Assembly (NCBI RefSeq): GCF_017948455.1
Contig: NZ_JAFFSU010000006.1
Location: forward strand, 248,001-312,000
Reading direction: 5' to 3'
DNA from: Streptomyces sp. GESEQ-4
GTDB taxonomy: Bacteria > Actinomycetota > Actinomycetes > Streptomycetales > Streptomycetaceae
Length of the DNA stretch: 64,000 bases
Part shown: piece by piece, positions 63,594 through 64,000 of the stretch
How the letters are laid out: every line of letters begins with the position of its first letter
How positions within the stretch are numbered: the stretch's first letter is position 1
Position numbers and translations under genes: made by a program
The notes under the pieces: generated by a model
The model's database searches: none
The model's input: the letters and a program-made list of their open reading frames with translations, nothing else
What the model was told of the DNA's origin: nothing

Positions 63594-64000
63594 ATGCGCA
63601 AGCTGTACGTCCTCCTCCCTGGACTGCTCCTGGGCCTGCTCCTCGCCGCACCCGCGCACGCCGCCGACAACGGCAGCTGGTCCGTCTACCCGGCCGCCTC
63701 GAAGGTCGCCGCGCGCCCGTACTTCTACCTCTCCGCCGATCCCGGGACGACCGTCGAGGACAAGGTCGTCGTCGCCAACAAGACGGGGCAGCCGCTGACG
63801 TTCCGGCTGTACGCCGCCGACGCGTACAACACCGCGCGCGACGGCGGGTTCGCCGTGCGGACGGTCAAGGAGAAGCAGCGCGGAATCGGAGCCTGGGCCA
63901 GGCCCGCCAAGTCCCGGGTGACCGTGCCCGCGCACGGCGAGGTCACCGTCCCCTTCACGCTCCGCGTGCCCGAGGGCGCCGAACCCGGCGATCATCCGGG
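63594..64000 (+). CDS. DUF916/WxL-PGB-like protein, 3' end missing
   Basis: At least 135 residues; the frame is open to the window end. Signal peptide (MRKLYVLLPGLLLGLLLAAP, cleavage near AHA-AD). The mature start NGSWSVYPAAS, RPYFYLSADPG, VVVANKTGQPLTFRLYAADA and the closing PGDHPG follow the pattern of DUF916 (WxL protein peptidoglycan-binding domain). In firmicutes such proteins carry a C-terminal membrane anchor, which would be outside the window. Located 55 bases after the WxL-like gene. Confidence 0.75.
   Translation, partial: MRKLYVLLPGLLLGLLLAAPAHAADNGSWSVYPAASKVAARPYFYLSADPGTTVEDKVVVANKTGQPLTFRLYAADAYNTARDGGFAVRTVKEKQRGIGAWARPAKSRVTVPAHGEVTVPFTLRVPEGAEPGDHP

Overview
The window is high-GC DNA with strong third-position G/C bias, GGAGG-type ribosome sites, many ATGA/GTGA start-stop overlaps and rare TTA leucine codons. 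Together with the gene content (tripeptidyl aminopeptidase, LuxR/HisKA_3 pairs, GntR-controlled peptide-type ABC operon, leuA, phoH-ybeY-corC) this points to a Streptomyces chromosome. No rRNA, tRNA, CRISPR array, transposase or integrase was seen. Both ends cut genes: a lipoprotein at the left and a DUF916-type protein at the right. No gene-free stretch exceeds 300 bases.

Layout, left to right. (1) 1-7,072: two paralogous lipoproteins flank a very large secreted polysaccharide-degrading enzyme with CBM32, PL7, GH16, CBM32 and PL6 modules, followed by a small HTH protein. (2) 7,086-13,603: a two-component system, a divergent drug-type ABC exporter, a secreted tripeptidyl aminopeptidase and a secreted barrel-like protein. 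(3) 13,768-21,265: a FadR/GntR regulator facing a five-gene operon (binding protein, permease, permease-ATPase fusion, ATPase, NanA/DapA-type lyase), with two candidate operators and a good promoter between them. (4) 21,359-43,073: an unusual type VII secretion (T7SS)-like locus. A leftward operon encodes a 2,922-residue protein with a T7SS-type N-terminus, a beta-helix/EccA-like AAA+ ATPase, and two membrane-anchored proteins with ricin or ChW-like domains. A rightward operon encodes three ESAT-6-like helical proteins. A third, convergent operon encodes a sigma factor, a membrane protein and an FHA-bearing EccC/EssC ATPase. EccB, EccD, EccE and mycosin are not present in the window. (5) 43,284-51,421: sialidase, a second two-component pair with an MMPL exporter, a zinc-ribbon TerB-like protein, and leuA with a leucine leader peptide. 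(6) 51,623-57,587: a protealysin-like M4 protease with its emfourin-type partner, GH1 beta-glucosidase with an MFS sugar carrier, an epimerase and a divergent XRE regulator. (7) 57,734-64,000: the phoH-ybeY-corC-MmcQ-deaminase-like housekeeping string, then a WxL/DUF916-like surface protein group.

How it works together: the strongest regulatory observation is an 81-bp near-palindrome at 34,730-34,810 between the two divergent T7SS-like operons. Each half carries the same ECF-style promoter (TGAACC, 17 bases, CGTGGA). The likely cognate sigma gene lies in the same locus and has a TTA codon at position 6, so bldA could gate the whole system in development. TTA codons also occur in the alginate lyase, the tripeptidyl aminopeptidase and the MFS carrier. 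Six copies of a roughly 38-bp hairpin repeat sit in intergenic regions, four of them between convergent genes.
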